From NCBI GenBank assembly GCA_009741485.1, contig CM019237.1, positions 53,613,691 through 53,677,690 on the forward strand: a stretch of DNA of 64,000 bases. Reading direction: 5' to 3'. The stretch is from Malurus cyaneus samueli (Eukaryota > Chordata > Aves > Passeriformes > Maluridae). The notes under the pieces are model-generated. The model was not told where the DNA came from and did no database searches. It saw only the letters and a list, made by a program, of their open reading frames with translations. Position 1 is the stretch's first letter. Every line of letters begins with the position of its first letter. This document shows, piece after piece, positions 25,096 through 37,100 of the stretch. The position numbers were made by a program, and so were the translations under genes.

Positions 25096-27839
25096 ATTGG
25101 GCATTTGGCTGCTCAAGGGTGACTTGTCATTGCAGATATGGGGAGTGCATCCCAGCTAGAGCAGGGTTCAGAGCAGTTATGATTTCAACAGAAAGATTCC
25201 AAAGATAGCAACAGATTGTCTCAAACTGCCAGAAAGAAGAGCAGCAGCAGAAGTTATTCCTTATTTTATCTGTGGGCTCATCACTGTTGACTTGTGCAGC
25301 TGGAAATACACAAGACCTACAGATCAGTGGATTATCCCTCAAGTAAGTACAACTATGGCCACTCGGGGTGAGGATGGAAAAGCATTATCACACACCCTGA
25401 CCTGGTCTTTTGGTTTCTGAGTATGGCAATAAGCCTAAGTTTCTTCACAGAGTAACTGAAAGGAATCAGCGATGTCATATTATACAGAGCAAGCCAACTG
25501 CTGAAAACTACTGACAGGGTACCTGACTCTAGCAAGGTCCTGCAAGGCAGTTTACAGCGAGGGTTAACCACCTCAAGAAGCACTGTAATTCCACTGCCAT
25601 CTGTTTGCACAACTTTCATCTTTCAGGATCTCAAAGCACTAAAACGGTATTGTAAGTTCACTGAGGAGAGCTACTGAATACATCAATGCTGAACATTGTG
25701 CTGTACAAGAATAAGGAAAAGAAGATTTTAGAAGCACTGCAAACATTCCCCTTTGAATGACCACTGCCATGAGATTTAAACAGGATACAGGACAGACTGG
25801 ACTTTGGGGTTTAAGATGTTATTCAAAACACATAAGAAACACGTGGCGGTACACATTGATCCTGAGAGCGTTTAGAAGAGTAATATGGCACCTTTAAATC
25901 AACAACAATGAATATTCAAACAATAATTAAAAGAAAAAAAAAAAGTAGCATGCAGGTTTGAGACACAGAACAGCACTGAAAATAGATTTCAACTCTGGGA
26001 TTGTGTCTGCTATAAACAAACACACCCTGCTCTGCAAAGATTTCTAGGAAAAAGAGAACAAGGTGAACAAATGAGAAGCATTCAGTCTTTAAATAGAAAT
26101 AAACAACAAGTAAGTAATAGATGGCCAGATTCTTGTATGCTAAATGCTATTCTCTCCATGCAAAGTGTGATTCAGCTGCAGAATAAGGTGTCATTTAATG
26201 TAACAGCATCGAAACTGGTTCTGAAAAACAAAATAATGTGTAAGGTACTTGAACTCCTTGTCAGGCAGCCCTACTCCAACTAATGCTGAGCATCTTCTTA
26301 TCCCATTGACTTCTCCCAGCACAGGAGCTGGCAATCTACCAGAAGTATGCTGACACAGGATCAGGCAGCACCTAAGAAAAGAGCAGGAAAGTGTAGAAAA
26401 TGGCTTTGAACCTGTGAACCCAATTCAGTGTAAGTCCTGTGTTGACATTACTGATCATAGAATTCACTAGTGCCTCTTTGCACCAACTGAAAGCCAGATC
26501 TAAAGATTTGTGTGTTGTTTTTTTGTTTCCACATACTATATGCATTTCTATGGGAGACTGAATATAGCCTGCTCCTTTCAGGCTCTGAAAAAGCAGACCC
26601 AATATATAATTTAGATTTCTAAACACCAAAATAAGCTTTTTACCTGGCACATTTTTCTCCTTTTGAGCTTACACCCTAGTTTTGCTTAATATATCTAGAG
26701 GTTTTATCATTGCATTCTTAGATAATCCTGTGTGGAACAGCCTCCACACATTGAGAATTCAGAAAAGTGGGTACAGTGTCGCTGCCCTGTATATCCCATG
26801 CCAGAGTCAGAACAGCAGCTCTGTATCCTCAGCCTGGTATGATTAGCATCAGCTTGCCATTCTACACAGCAAACATTAACTCTTCCAAGCAAGTATTTTC
26901 CCAATCCATCCAGCTCCTTGGATGGATGAAATAACACAGTAGGAGTTAGTTTCCCACAATTACAGAGCTCCATCTGATATTGCAGGTGCACAGTATAAAT
27001 TGAATTCAATTGGATTTTTGTATATTCAGCATCTGAAGGTTTGGGATCCTAAATATCCACCTTTTCTCCACAAAATCCTATCCAATGCATTGCACCATAG
27101 GGGATCAAAACACTGGGCCAAAACCTGCAATACGAATCCTGTTATCCCTTTCCTTCCTTTTTTTTTTTAAGTTAACAGAACTGTTTGTGTAAATAAATGT
27201 TGGAAGGCTGGGCACTCAGTACATTTTCTTTCCAACATGCTAAGTATCTGGCACAGACTGTGTTACCCAGGATGAATCTATCTGAGATCATCTACACCAT
27301 TCCCCTGGAATAACCTGTGCCCTTGTGGCCTTGAACAGCTCCCACAATACAAATTTACCAACAGCTTTTGAAAATGACCCAAACATCCTTTGGTATGAGC
27401 AAAATCTTGTGCGTGACACAACCGATTTGCCTTTATTTTATTATCATTACCACTCCCAGGCTTTGGGGAGCTTGGTGCATCTCAGCACATTTCTTTAGCA
27501 TCTCTGATAGCCTTCAATCTTCCTGCCTTTTCTACCTTGAACCAGTTGCAAACAGCAAGAAAAACTACATAAACCAACAGGTTCATGCAAGATACAAGAA
27601 AATCCATGCAGTTAACTTAAGTTTAATGCTCTCCGACTATTCCTCCTTCTCTTGCCCCTGCCCCCCAGGGAAAGTGGGAGGAATGGTTTAAATCAATAAC
27701 CAAAGGCTCCAGTTTTACAAACCCTTGAGCCATTAGAGCGCCCCAACCTCCCCCATCCCTGAGTGTACACACACACACACACACACAGTAACACATACAG
27801 AAAAGAAATACTCTCAGCCTGGCATTAGCAATGTTCATT
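25096..27839. other. Unique noncoding stretch, no gene seen
   Basis: No supported gene or mobile element. An AC dinucleotide microsatellite lies at 27767-27787. Open frames are short (about 107 codons at most) and unrecognisable. Confidence 0.7.
27767..27787. repeat. (AC)n microsatellite
   Basis: About ten perfect AC units. It is a normal, potentially length-polymorphic dinucleotide repeat. Confidence 0.95.
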
Positions 27840-28200
27840 CACTGCTCTTTACTTAAAGGAAGAAAACAATTAAGTGAAACCTTGAAGTAATCTCATTCTG
27901 CCTATTTAGCCTCTTCATCCCTCAATGTGTGGTTAGTAAGTGTTGCAATCAGGGGCTAAGGCCTGCTATCATTCGGCCTTAATTAAAAAAGACACAAGCA
28001 GTGGAGCTGTGAATTAGAAATGTAACAACGCACTACCCCTGATTAATTCGAGGCTCATGTTGGATTAATAACTCCAAACAAAGAACAAAAGGAAATTGTT
28101 ATGCGAATTGCAGTCCTCCCAGGCCAGACAAAGGTCAAATCACAGGATTTCAATTTCATCCGGAGTCGCTTAATCAACTCCCTCGGAAGGAAGACCATAT
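27840..28200. promoter_or_regulatory. Candidate conserved noncoding enhancer with SOX-POU composite site
   Basis: About 360 bases without repeat likeness or coding frame, packed with factor-type sites. These include TTAATTAA at 27979-27986, GATTAAT at 28041-28047, GGATTAAT at 28062-28069 (bicoid/OTX-type), AACAAAG at 28077-28083 (SOX-type), and ATTGTTATGCGAAT at 28095-28108, which matches the SOX2-POU composite (consensus ATTGTTATGCAAAT) with a single change. CAAAGGTCAAA at 28129-28139 resembles a nuclear-receptor half-site, and a CCGGA ETS-type core lies near 28160. An inverted repeat (TAAGGCC...GGCCTTA) at 27957-27981 is also present. The grouping suggests a neural or early developmental enhancer, by inference from site content only. 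Confidence 0.5.
28095..28108 (+). promoter_or_regulatory. SOX-POU composite binding site (13 of 14 match)
   Basis: ATTGTT (28095-28100, SOX half) is joined without spacing to ATGCGAAT (28101-28108, POU octamer half with one change from ATGCAAAT). The zero-base spacing and orientation are those of the known SOX2 partner sites with OCT4 or with neural POU3F factors. The change creates a CpG in the octamer. One such match by chance in 64 kb is unlikely but not impossible. Confidence 0.5.
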
Positions 28201-28280
28201 GCAGTCCTGAAAGCTACCCATTGTAGTCGTGTTGTCACTGGACCTGAGAGACGGCACAGAGATAATCCCAGCTATTCCCC

Positions 28281-28384
28281 ATCTTTTCTCCTTCTTGTCT
28301 GTTTCTTTTCTTTTTTCTTTTCTTTTTCTTCTCCCAGTTTCTTTTTTCTTTTTCTGTTTTTTCTCTTTTTTTTTTTTTCTCCCA
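28281..28384. repeat. T-rich polypyrimidine tract
   Basis: About 100 bases of T-rich sequence with interspersed C and few purines, ending in a T run. The lysine-rich frame on the opposite strand is an artefact of this composition. Confidence 0.85.
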
Positions 28385-29246
28385 TTATAACAAAAGACCT
28401 TCATTAGGGCTAATGATTAATGAATAATCTGAAGCTAGAACAGGACAGTATCTGTGGGAAAGCAGATTTTGTGGCTGCTGCCACACAGAAGCACCCTGGC
28501 TCTCACTGCCCATGCAGCTGCAGAGGCCGCTCTTCATTTTGGGGGAGTCTTCTGTGGCAGCAGCAGAAGCCACGAGCGGCTGTGCTTTATTCAGCACCAC
28601 ACAGTCACTTCCAACAAACAGCACTTGGGGGTGTAAAATAGGATGTTTGGGATGCATTCAGTGCACTGCCTACATCTTAATGCAGAGGTCTTTTGGGGGT
28701 GTTAGCCGAGGAAGAAGGATATTACCACTCTGAAAACCTATCTCTGACCAAAACTCAGTCACAATGAATAAAATCCCATCTTTTCTTGCTGTTTGCACCC
28801 CTAATGAAATGATGATGGTGCAAAACAGCCCTCAGTTTTCATGATTTTAAATACATTGTACCTCCAGTGAGCAGAGACAGAGCACATGCCCCTGCTCCCA
28901 CAAAACATGACTTCTCAAGTAACTCACACGGCAAAGCATTTTATATGGACTACACAGATATTCTATATAAAGAAAAAAAGAAAGTTCAGGTCTGCTGAGG
29001 AATCTGGAACCTCAGGCCAAGAGCAAGCCTATAGAAATGGAAAAGGAGCAAGAAAAAAGCTTCAGGGTGGGGGACCTGAAACATTCCCGCCCTTACTGCC
29101 TGCTGGAAGGGCTCTGCCCATCAGCCCAGTATCATAATTTTGCCACACAGCTGCCAGCAGCTGGCCCAGCCTGGATGGGGCAGGGAGCCTCTCTCAGCCA
29201 GACCCCTCATGTTTGTACTCATTTCAAAAGCAAGCTGCAATGTCAC
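28385..29246. other. Unique noncoding stretch, no gene seen
   Basis: Several overlapping short frames on both strands cross 28385-28733, but none shows a domain, and their mutual overlap argues for chance. No mobile element was recognised. Confidence 0.65.
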
Positions 29247-29393
29247 AGGGTTTATTCCATTAGGGTTTAATCCATTGGGGTTTTTTTGGTTTTTTTTTTG
29301 GTTTTGTTTTGTTTTTGGTTTTTTCTTTGTTTTTTGTTTTTTTGTTTTTTGTTTGTTTTGGTTTGGTTTGGTTTTTTTTTGGTTTTTTTTTTG
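29247..29393. repeat. 15-base tandem duplication running into a T/G low-complexity tract
   Basis: AGGGTTTATTCCATT (29247-29261) is followed directly by AGGGTTTAATCCATT (29262-29276), 14 of 15 bases identical. This leads into about 115 bases of only T and G with one or two exceptions, built from GTTTT and GGTTT units. The lysine/asparagine/glutamine-rich frame opposite is an artefact of the tract. Confidence 0.8.
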
Positions 29394-30627
29394 CATATTC
29401 TGTAACAGCAACACAGTTCGGGACCAAATTTACTTTCTCCAGGAACCAATTCCAGCAAGAAAGCCAACACTTCCCACCTTGATGCAGACCTCTTGCTTAA
29501 CTCAAACAAATCTCTCCTGACTTACATGGAAATGAGATAGACAGATTCAAGTTCTCATTTAATCTGAAAATCTGGCCCCAATCATATTTTGTGTATGAAT
29601 TCCTTGGTGGAATTGCTGGGCAAATGCACCAGGACTCTGACTTGATTTTGCCTAGAGATACCTCAAAGCCCAATAAAACTACACAAAACCTGGTACTAGT
29701 ACCTGGCACTGCATCAGTAGTTTCCAAACCTGAAGGAATGAAGAATAGAAGTTGTGATTGGGATATTAAAACACCTTCTACATTCTGTAGAAGTCTCTTA
29801 CCTGTGTTAGGTGCTGGAATGAAATTGCAGGTCACTCGGTGAATTTAAAAGAAGATCCTGTTTTGACTTTCAGCTTGGGATCATCTCCATTCAATTCTGT
29901 CACAAACTACACTTGGTCCTCTTGCCAAGGGGCTGCTCACACACGTGCTGCCTCTGAAGTAGCTGTTGGAGGGGAAGGAGTGGTTGGTGAATTGCCCAGC
30001 TCTGAAGCCCTTTCCCACTCAGAAATATTCCAGTTTTAAATATTAACCCAGTACATGACTACTCAAATTCTTTGATGCTTTTCTTTTAAGTATCTGTTCT
30101 CTCTTGCTTTACATATTGATTTCTTAGCATACAACCAGAAATTAAGATGAAATACCTACTGTGCCATGGAAAAGGAGAGTCACATACTCCATAACACTTT
30201 TGCCTGTGTTATACCATGTCATTAAACCCAAATTACATAAAATGCAAATTCTGTTGGAAATAAACCTCTCAAGCATTCCACCAGCTCCAAAATGTAAGCA
30301 TAATTTTTGAAATCTGCTACTATTAGAAGCTCAGCAACAAATTAACTTAACGTGCACTAGCAGTTATTTTAGCTTCCACTCTTCAGAGCAAAAGTAAAAT
30401 GAAAGTTTCGCATTCGTAGCTCCAAAACTTTAGCCCATATACTCATCAAAACAGTCAAACTGTGCACATATCCCAGTAAGAATAATAGGAGGGCAAGCTT
30501 TCCCTTCCCATTTGTCTTTAAAGCTAGTTAAGATTGTAGCCTTCAGTCTACTGGGGGAAAGACTGGTGATACATTTCTCAGGTATTCTAATTACTCAAGA
30601 GCAAATAGATTTTTTCTCCAAGAGTGA
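29394..30627. other. Unique noncoding stretch, no gene seen
   Basis: No gene or transposon that I can support. Frames of up to about 112 codons on opposite strands overlap each other and show no recognisable domain. Confidence 0.65.
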
Positions 30628-31034
30628 CAGAATCACAAAATCATTTCAGTTGGAAAAGACCTCTCAGATCATCATGTCCAACCTTTGATCACCACCTTAT
30701 CAATTCAACCATGGCATTAAGTGCCACAAGCAGTCACTTCTTGAACTCCTCCAGGGATGGTCACTCCACCACCTCCTTGGACAGTCCATTCCAATATTTA
30801 ACAACTCTTTCTGTAAAGAAATTTCTCCTGATGTCCAACCTGAAGCTCCCTTGATGTAGCTTAAGGCCATGTCCTCTTGTTCTGTTGCTGCTGCTGGAAG
30901 AAGGCTGACCCCCACCTAGCTACACCTTCCTATCAGGGAGTTATAGAGGGTGAAAATGTTGTCCTGAGCCTTTTTTTCTCCAGGATAAACAACCCCAGCT
31001 CCCTCAGCTACTCCTCATGGGACTTACTCTCTAG
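30628..31034 (-). mobile_element. CR1 LINE fragment, 5'-truncated
   Basis: A minus-strand CR1 copy. On the + strand it opens with CAGAATCACAAAATCATTTCAG and the conserved GTTGGAAAAGACCTCT box. It then runs through the GGCATTAAGTGCCACA segment, CTCCAGGGATGGTCACTCC, the CTGATGTCCAACCTGAA segment, and the CCCCAGCTCCCTCAGC segment, ending near CTTACTCTCTAG. About 400 bases of 3' sequence remain. It is more diverged than the copy at 7540 and shares subfamily-specific wording with the copy at 46496, such as the segment around GGCATTxAGTGCCACA and CAGTCAxTTCTTGAAC. Non-functional. Confidence 0.93.
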
Positions 31035-34000
31035 TTAGCACACACTCAGGATTTTTAGGCTCTCATTTCACAGCCCTAGTCCTCACGTCCATTACACGAC
31101 ATTTCTCTCACAGAAAAACACAGCACATGCATCTCTCACTTGCTAGTGAATTGTATGCAAACAAACCCAAGACAAAACCTCATGTGTTAAGAAAAAACAG
31201 CTCACCACAGTGATGAAATACATCCACTGCTATTGTAATTCCACAAAAAAAAAGGCACTTAGGACAGCACTCTTCTGCTTCCTACAGAAGAAGCCAGAGA
31301 CAGGCAGATATTGAGGCATCTGCTCCTTCCCAGCCCAAATGCCAGAACAGGCCAGCTAGGCAGCAGCTCTCGTAGCCTACATCAGATGATGACCTACAAA
31401 TCTGCTGAGGATGAGAAGAATTTAAGTGGCTGCCAAACCAACCAGCCCCTACCACCAAGTGTAGCTCATGCACTCTGAGTCTTGAAATCAAACTTTGCCC
31501 ATCTTCAAACTTCTGCACACAGTGCTGTGAGAAACAGCCTCCAGGGAGGTGCACCTGGTGGGACAGGCACAGCCTAAAATATTCCCCATCCCACTTCGAG
31601 CACAACTGCCTCCCTCTCTGTTACATCTACACTCAGGCAGGTGGGGAACAGCAGACTGCCCTCTATTCCTGTGCAATCCCTCAAAACTGAAGGTGATGTA
31701 GAGCCCATCCCACTCTCCTTGCTCATCTCAACTGTCTCCAAAGACTTATGAGTTTTTATAAATCCCAAAGCATCAACAAAAGGCCAGCATTGAAAGCTGC
31801 CCTCAGCTTGACTTGCTCTTTTCTTTGTGGAAATCATCTCAGAACAGTGTACCTCTATCTTTAAGCAAATAAGCCAACAAATTTCCCTGATTTTACTTGA
31901 CATTTTTTCTAATCCTCTCCCTTCACTTAGAAGCTGCCTTTTTCTTCCCTTCCACTCACACAAGCCACCAGTGAGAGATATTCCTCCTATGTAGCTCCTA
32001 CCAAGTGTTCAAGAGCTTTCACATATCTTTACCTCACTGACCCTTCATCTCTTTTCAAATCACAGATAAGAAACAACATTTTCTTATCTTGCTAAGAACT
32101 GGGAACACTTTCCACTTCTATTACAGTGTTTGCCACCCCTATTAAACACTCTAAGAGTCCACATGAAATAAAGTTATACATAAATATGGTAGTTCTCTGC
32201 CAGATTTCAAGCAACAAATTTTTCAGTGGATAGCATTCCAAACTGCACTGCAAGCAAGCAGCTGTGTCAAAAGATTAAATATGATGGGATGTGCAGAGAA
32301 AACCAGTTATGTCAAGCCCATTTGTCTCTCCCAAAGGAAACCAAGCCAACCAACCAAGATAATGTGGGTTCCTCTATTCACCTTACCAAAATGCCACTTC
32401 CATTAGAAAGATAAAATCAGGACACAGCAAATTAGGTTTTACATCTGGATAATTTTTCCAGAGAAGTCCAACACCTTTGTTTAAACTCGACTTAAAGGAC
32501 TGCACATTATTTCTGAGAGTTGCTGGGTGGTTGCTGCTCTCCCTCGCAGAGGTGGCTGCTCCTCAGCACTGGCTGGCATTAAACAGGGCAAGACATAATT
32601 TGCTTGAAAGAAAAAGCTTTCATGCCAAGAAACAAAAATATCTCATGAAACTTTTTTTTTTCTTTTCATTTTTGACCAGCTTTCATGGTAATATGGGGAT
32701 TGTCAATTATTGTTATAAATCTAGAAACACAGCAGTAAATTCCTTGTAAAAGAATCTATAAAATACTTTCACAAAGTTATCAAGAATCTTACCTAATTCT
32801 TTATTACTATGATGAGATATTATAAACTAAGTAAAACTAAGAGTCTACTCATGTTATATAAGTCTGGAAAGAAGTTCCAGAAGCTTAAAAGAACTGGATC
32901 CCATAAATAATTTGACTGTGAAATCTGTCTCCTTTGCTTTGATGCCTTTGATTGAAAGGCATTGTGTAAGTGACTCACATTTGTGCAGCTCTGAAACACG
33001 AACACCAACAAAAGCCAAAACATACAATTTGGTTTATTTGCTTGCCGACTTTACAGTTTTCCTTGTATCTCTCTTTGCTTGGAGGGTAAATTGTTAGTTT
33101 CAAAGCTGAATGACTGCTTCAGCGAGTTGGGTAGCAGACTATTGGTACAGTGAGATAATTAAGGGATCTTAGTTCTTAAACAATGCTGATAAAACAGAAA
33201 TCCCTCTTCCTTTTTTCTGGATTACCTTCAGAACTGAAATCAGAGCACATTAAATGAATAATAATTTGCACCTTCTGTGAATGATAGAAGATTGAATCAA
33301 ATTTTAACTAGACTCTATTTGTAAATCCCTCAGGATGACATAATTACTATTCAACACATACCTTAATTAGCTGTACACATCTATTTCATAGTATTTAACA
33401 GATTTAAACAGCTTTTATTGTCTATTGAATGGATAGTCTTATCAGAATGGAAACAATTCTGAATTTTCTAAGCTGGAAGAAATTTGCCCACAGAAGTCAA
33501 GAAATGACCTGGAAATTACTGTCCCTCTAGTCAAATACTTTTTAGTTGTTTTGGTTTGTTTCTTTTTTTAATAAAAAAAATATGTTGTTTCAAATTCACC
33601 ACCGATACAAAGAATTCACAATGCACTGATGTAAAAATTGTTGCTGCCACTTTTTTCCTTCTGATGAAAAGAGGTCATAGTTGCATTGTCTGTTGGAAAG
33701 AAAAATCTATTGAAACTTTTGTATAGAATTTGAAATTAATACAAGCCAGGCTTGAACGTGATTTCTTTTCCTGGTGTGGATTACAGCATGGCCTCATCTC
33801 TAGAAAGCACTACTGCTTTCATTGCTCCATCATGGATCAGAAACAGGCTGGAATTTGGCAAGCCATGCCTTCAGGTGAAACTGAAGAATTAGCATTTGAG
33901 ACCTTGATGCTCATGTTACAGCAGGTACTTGCTCACCTACAGAGGCTGTTCTTAAAACCAGTGGGATCTGCAGAACAAGGCTTGGTCACACATGCAGCTG

Positions 34001-34047
34001 CCACAAGCTGAAGCTTGGTGCAAATCACAATCACAATCTTCCCTAAA
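31035..34047. other. Unique noncoding stretch, no gene seen
   Basis: No gene or mobile element recognised. A frame of about 129 codons at 31574-31963 on the minus strand overlaps two others and has no family likeness. The part from about 33290 to 33450, with CTTAATTAGCTG near 33362-33373, has a mild enhancer-like texture, but I do not call it. Confidence 0.6.
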
Positions 34048-34196
34048 ATCAGAGAATCCCAGAACCTTTCAGGTTGGAAAAGACCTCAAAGGTCACTGAG
34101 TCCAGCCATTACCCCAGTACTGCCAGGTTCACCACTAAACCACATCCCAAAGCATCTCATCCACCCTTCTTTTAAGTATCTCCAGGGATGCTGAAG
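34048..34196 (-). mobile_element. CR1 LINE fragment, short 3' end
   Basis: About 150 bases of a minus-strand CR1. On the + strand it reads TCAGAGAATCCCAGAACC, then the CAGGTTGGAAAAGACCTC box, the ACTGCCAGGTTCACCACTA segment, and CTCCAGGGATGCTGAAG at the truncation. The wording places it in a different CR1 subfamily from the copies at 30628 and 46496. Confidence 0.9.
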
Positions 34197-37100
34197 CAAT
34201 GAGAATTACAATGATGGTGTGCAGACGCATTTGAACGTTGTATGTTTTCATTATTTTGTCAAATGGCCCCAAGTGAGATTAAAATGTTTGTTTAAATACT
34301 TTACACTCTGCCATTTACTTTCTGTTCTCCTTAAAGTATAAAGCTAAAGCAGACTCTGCAGACAACTCGCTGTTCCCAGAGCCAAATCCAAATGAAGAGC
34401 ATCGACACCCAGGGAAATGAGGGAGGCTGAGCTGGGGGAGAGGGGAAAGCAGGACTAAAAATGCTTTACTCTCGCAGACACCTTGGTTTTACTAGGATCA
34501 GAGAGAACACAGGACCTCCATAATGACCCAAGGGAGCACTGCCAGGACCTAAGAGCCTAGGGGAAGGGACAGACCAAGGACACTGCTCTGGCAGAGGAGA
34601 AACAAAGTCACTTAATGAGAGAGTTTGAAAGATATTTTAGGGACTACAACTCCCAATTATCCAAATATATCAGACCAGACTTAAGGTCCTAGGATTTACC
34701 ACAAATAATGCTTGGAAACCCTAAACTGTACACAAATGCCTTCCAATGTGTTTGAGATCCTTTTGTTTTATCTTTCTCTTACTTCTTTAGGGTGCCCCCA
34801 TGTCATATTTTGAAGTTTTTCACTGCAATTCCTTGAGGCAAAAATGTATTTTTTTCCCTAAGTGGAGGTAGAGATTCTTACACATTCATGTTATCTCATA
34901 ACAGGGCTTTGGAAGACACGTTACATATTGTAAGCTTTTTGATAAAATTGCAGACATTGTGTTGGGAAGCTAATCTGTTTTGCCACTGAAAAAGAATGAA
35001 GTAAAACAAAATAAAAATTAACTTTCTCAGTTGGGAATGCTTCTCTTTTCATAGTTATGTTTCTTCTACCTATGTATGATGAAACTGTAAATTCCCAATC
35101 AATAAAAAATTAAAAATATGTGGATCATTCAAATATATAAATCTGATCCCATATATTTCCAAGCAGATTTAGAGATGGAGAAAGAAAAAAAAATAAAAAA
35201 GAAAAACAAAGCCGGGGGGAGGTTGTGGGGTGTGGTATATACACCAAGGTGTTTTATATTTTACCAGCAGCTTTTCTTGAACCTCAGTTTCCACCTTGCC
35301 TTGCTGTGGTCTGAGCCAAGACCCAACAAGAGAAGGTAACAGGGTCCCAAACCTCTGGGGAAACTTTCCACTGTAAGTACTTGGAACTCAATGGGATTCA
35401 GAGTGGGCTGGGAGCAAGAAGCTCCTCTGCTTCCATCATACAAACAGATCAGGCTGTGATCTCCTGTGCCAGTGCCTGCCTGTGAGCAGCCCTCTGGTTG
35501 GCCCTGGACAGCACATGCCATGGGAAACTCATTTGGAGGTGACAAAAAGATGGACCTCATGTCGCGGCACTGCATATCTATCTTCAAGTCATTTCCTGGA
35601 GGAAGGGAAAAGCTATTTGTACTCTTCCCAGTAAACTTGCTTTCCTTGATTTTCCTAACATTACAATGGAAGTTCCCTGCCTGTTGTGTCAGTCACTGGC
35701 TTTGGACTGGAAAAGTGGCAAATCAGTGAGAAAAATAGTGACAAATGCAACCACTACGTAGCATTAGCATCGTGCTGGATATACTCTCTAATTACACAGA
35801 ATACTGTTAATGTGATGATAAAAATAATCATATTGATTACTTATATATATCATACTGGAAAGAGAAGTAGTTCAAACTCAGCCATCTACAGAGGAAAAAA
35901 ACTACAGTAGGCCAAAAAAAGGATTTACAATTTTTTTCCGCTTAGATGATATCATCTGTGAGGAAACATGCATTTTGATGGAGCACAGTATAGAACAACT
36001 TCGTGTGGGTAAAAAAAAAGCCTGATCGAAGATCCAGGCAGCAAAAATATGAGATTTTGAGTATCATAAAAAGGATGGCAGTACCAGCTCAAACAGACCA
36101 CCCAATACATTCCATCCCTAGCTGAATCCTACTGTCTTACAATACTTATGCAGTATTATTTATTGTTTGCATTATATATTATTTCCATTGCAGTATCCCC
36201 AGCAAGGCCTCCAGGAAACCCCATAGGAGTATTTTTATGTTTGGTTGATTAGTTTTGCATCTGTATAAAAATATTTGCCTTGTTGCCTGAAACCTTGAGT
36301 TCAGCACAGAAATGCACAGAAAGACCAAAATAAATCTGATCTTTATGATTTCCAAGTTAATACATTTTTTAAATAATTAACTTACAATAATTAAAGATGA
36401 AGTTAATAATACAAAGAATGTCTTAAAATTACATTCAGTGTGTCAGATTTCTGAAAGCACTTCAAAGTTCTGCTGAAGCCCCAAGTAATTAAGAATCTGT
36501 TGAGTGGTGAGCACAAGCATCTGAGTCACCAGTAGCCTTTCCAAATTTTAATTACTATATCTGTGGAATACCTGACTATGAAAATCAGCTAAGATGATAC
36601 CTGGTGAGTTGGGGGTCACCATGAAGACAATCAATAACTTTTACATATAAAACTCATTCTGTGAACACTTGAAAAAATACATGTGTATCTATATATATGC
36701 ATCTCCAGAAGAAGGAAAACTTGACAGAAACATCAGGTTTGCAGCATTGTGTTTTCTTAACATGAAATATTGTAAGCAGAGACATTGTCCCTACATAATA
36801 CACGTTGGCACAATCACAGTTCATTCTTGTGTAAATAATTCAGGATAGCATTGTAAAAATTGCAAATATGGCACTTAACATTATTAAGAAAACAACTGAT
36901 GCAATAGCAGCTAGGGCAAAAATGGGTTGGTAAATTAGCTGGGGTTTTATAAAATTTCTCCTTGGCTTTTCCTGAAAGTTAATAAACATATTTGATTGAA
37001 GCCATACGCTCACATTGAAGGAGACCATACATCCTACAGCAGGTAAGGTAGATACAACCAAGTCAGATAAGGGATTTGGCTTTATAAATTCCTTTGAGGG

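Noticed and set aside
28589..28605. REST/NRSF-like left half TTCAGCACCAC
   Set aside because: The right half (GGACAG) is missing.
29121..29520. Lys/Gln/Asn-rich minus frame and Phe-rich plus frame
   Set aside because: Artefacts of the T/G low-complexity tract.
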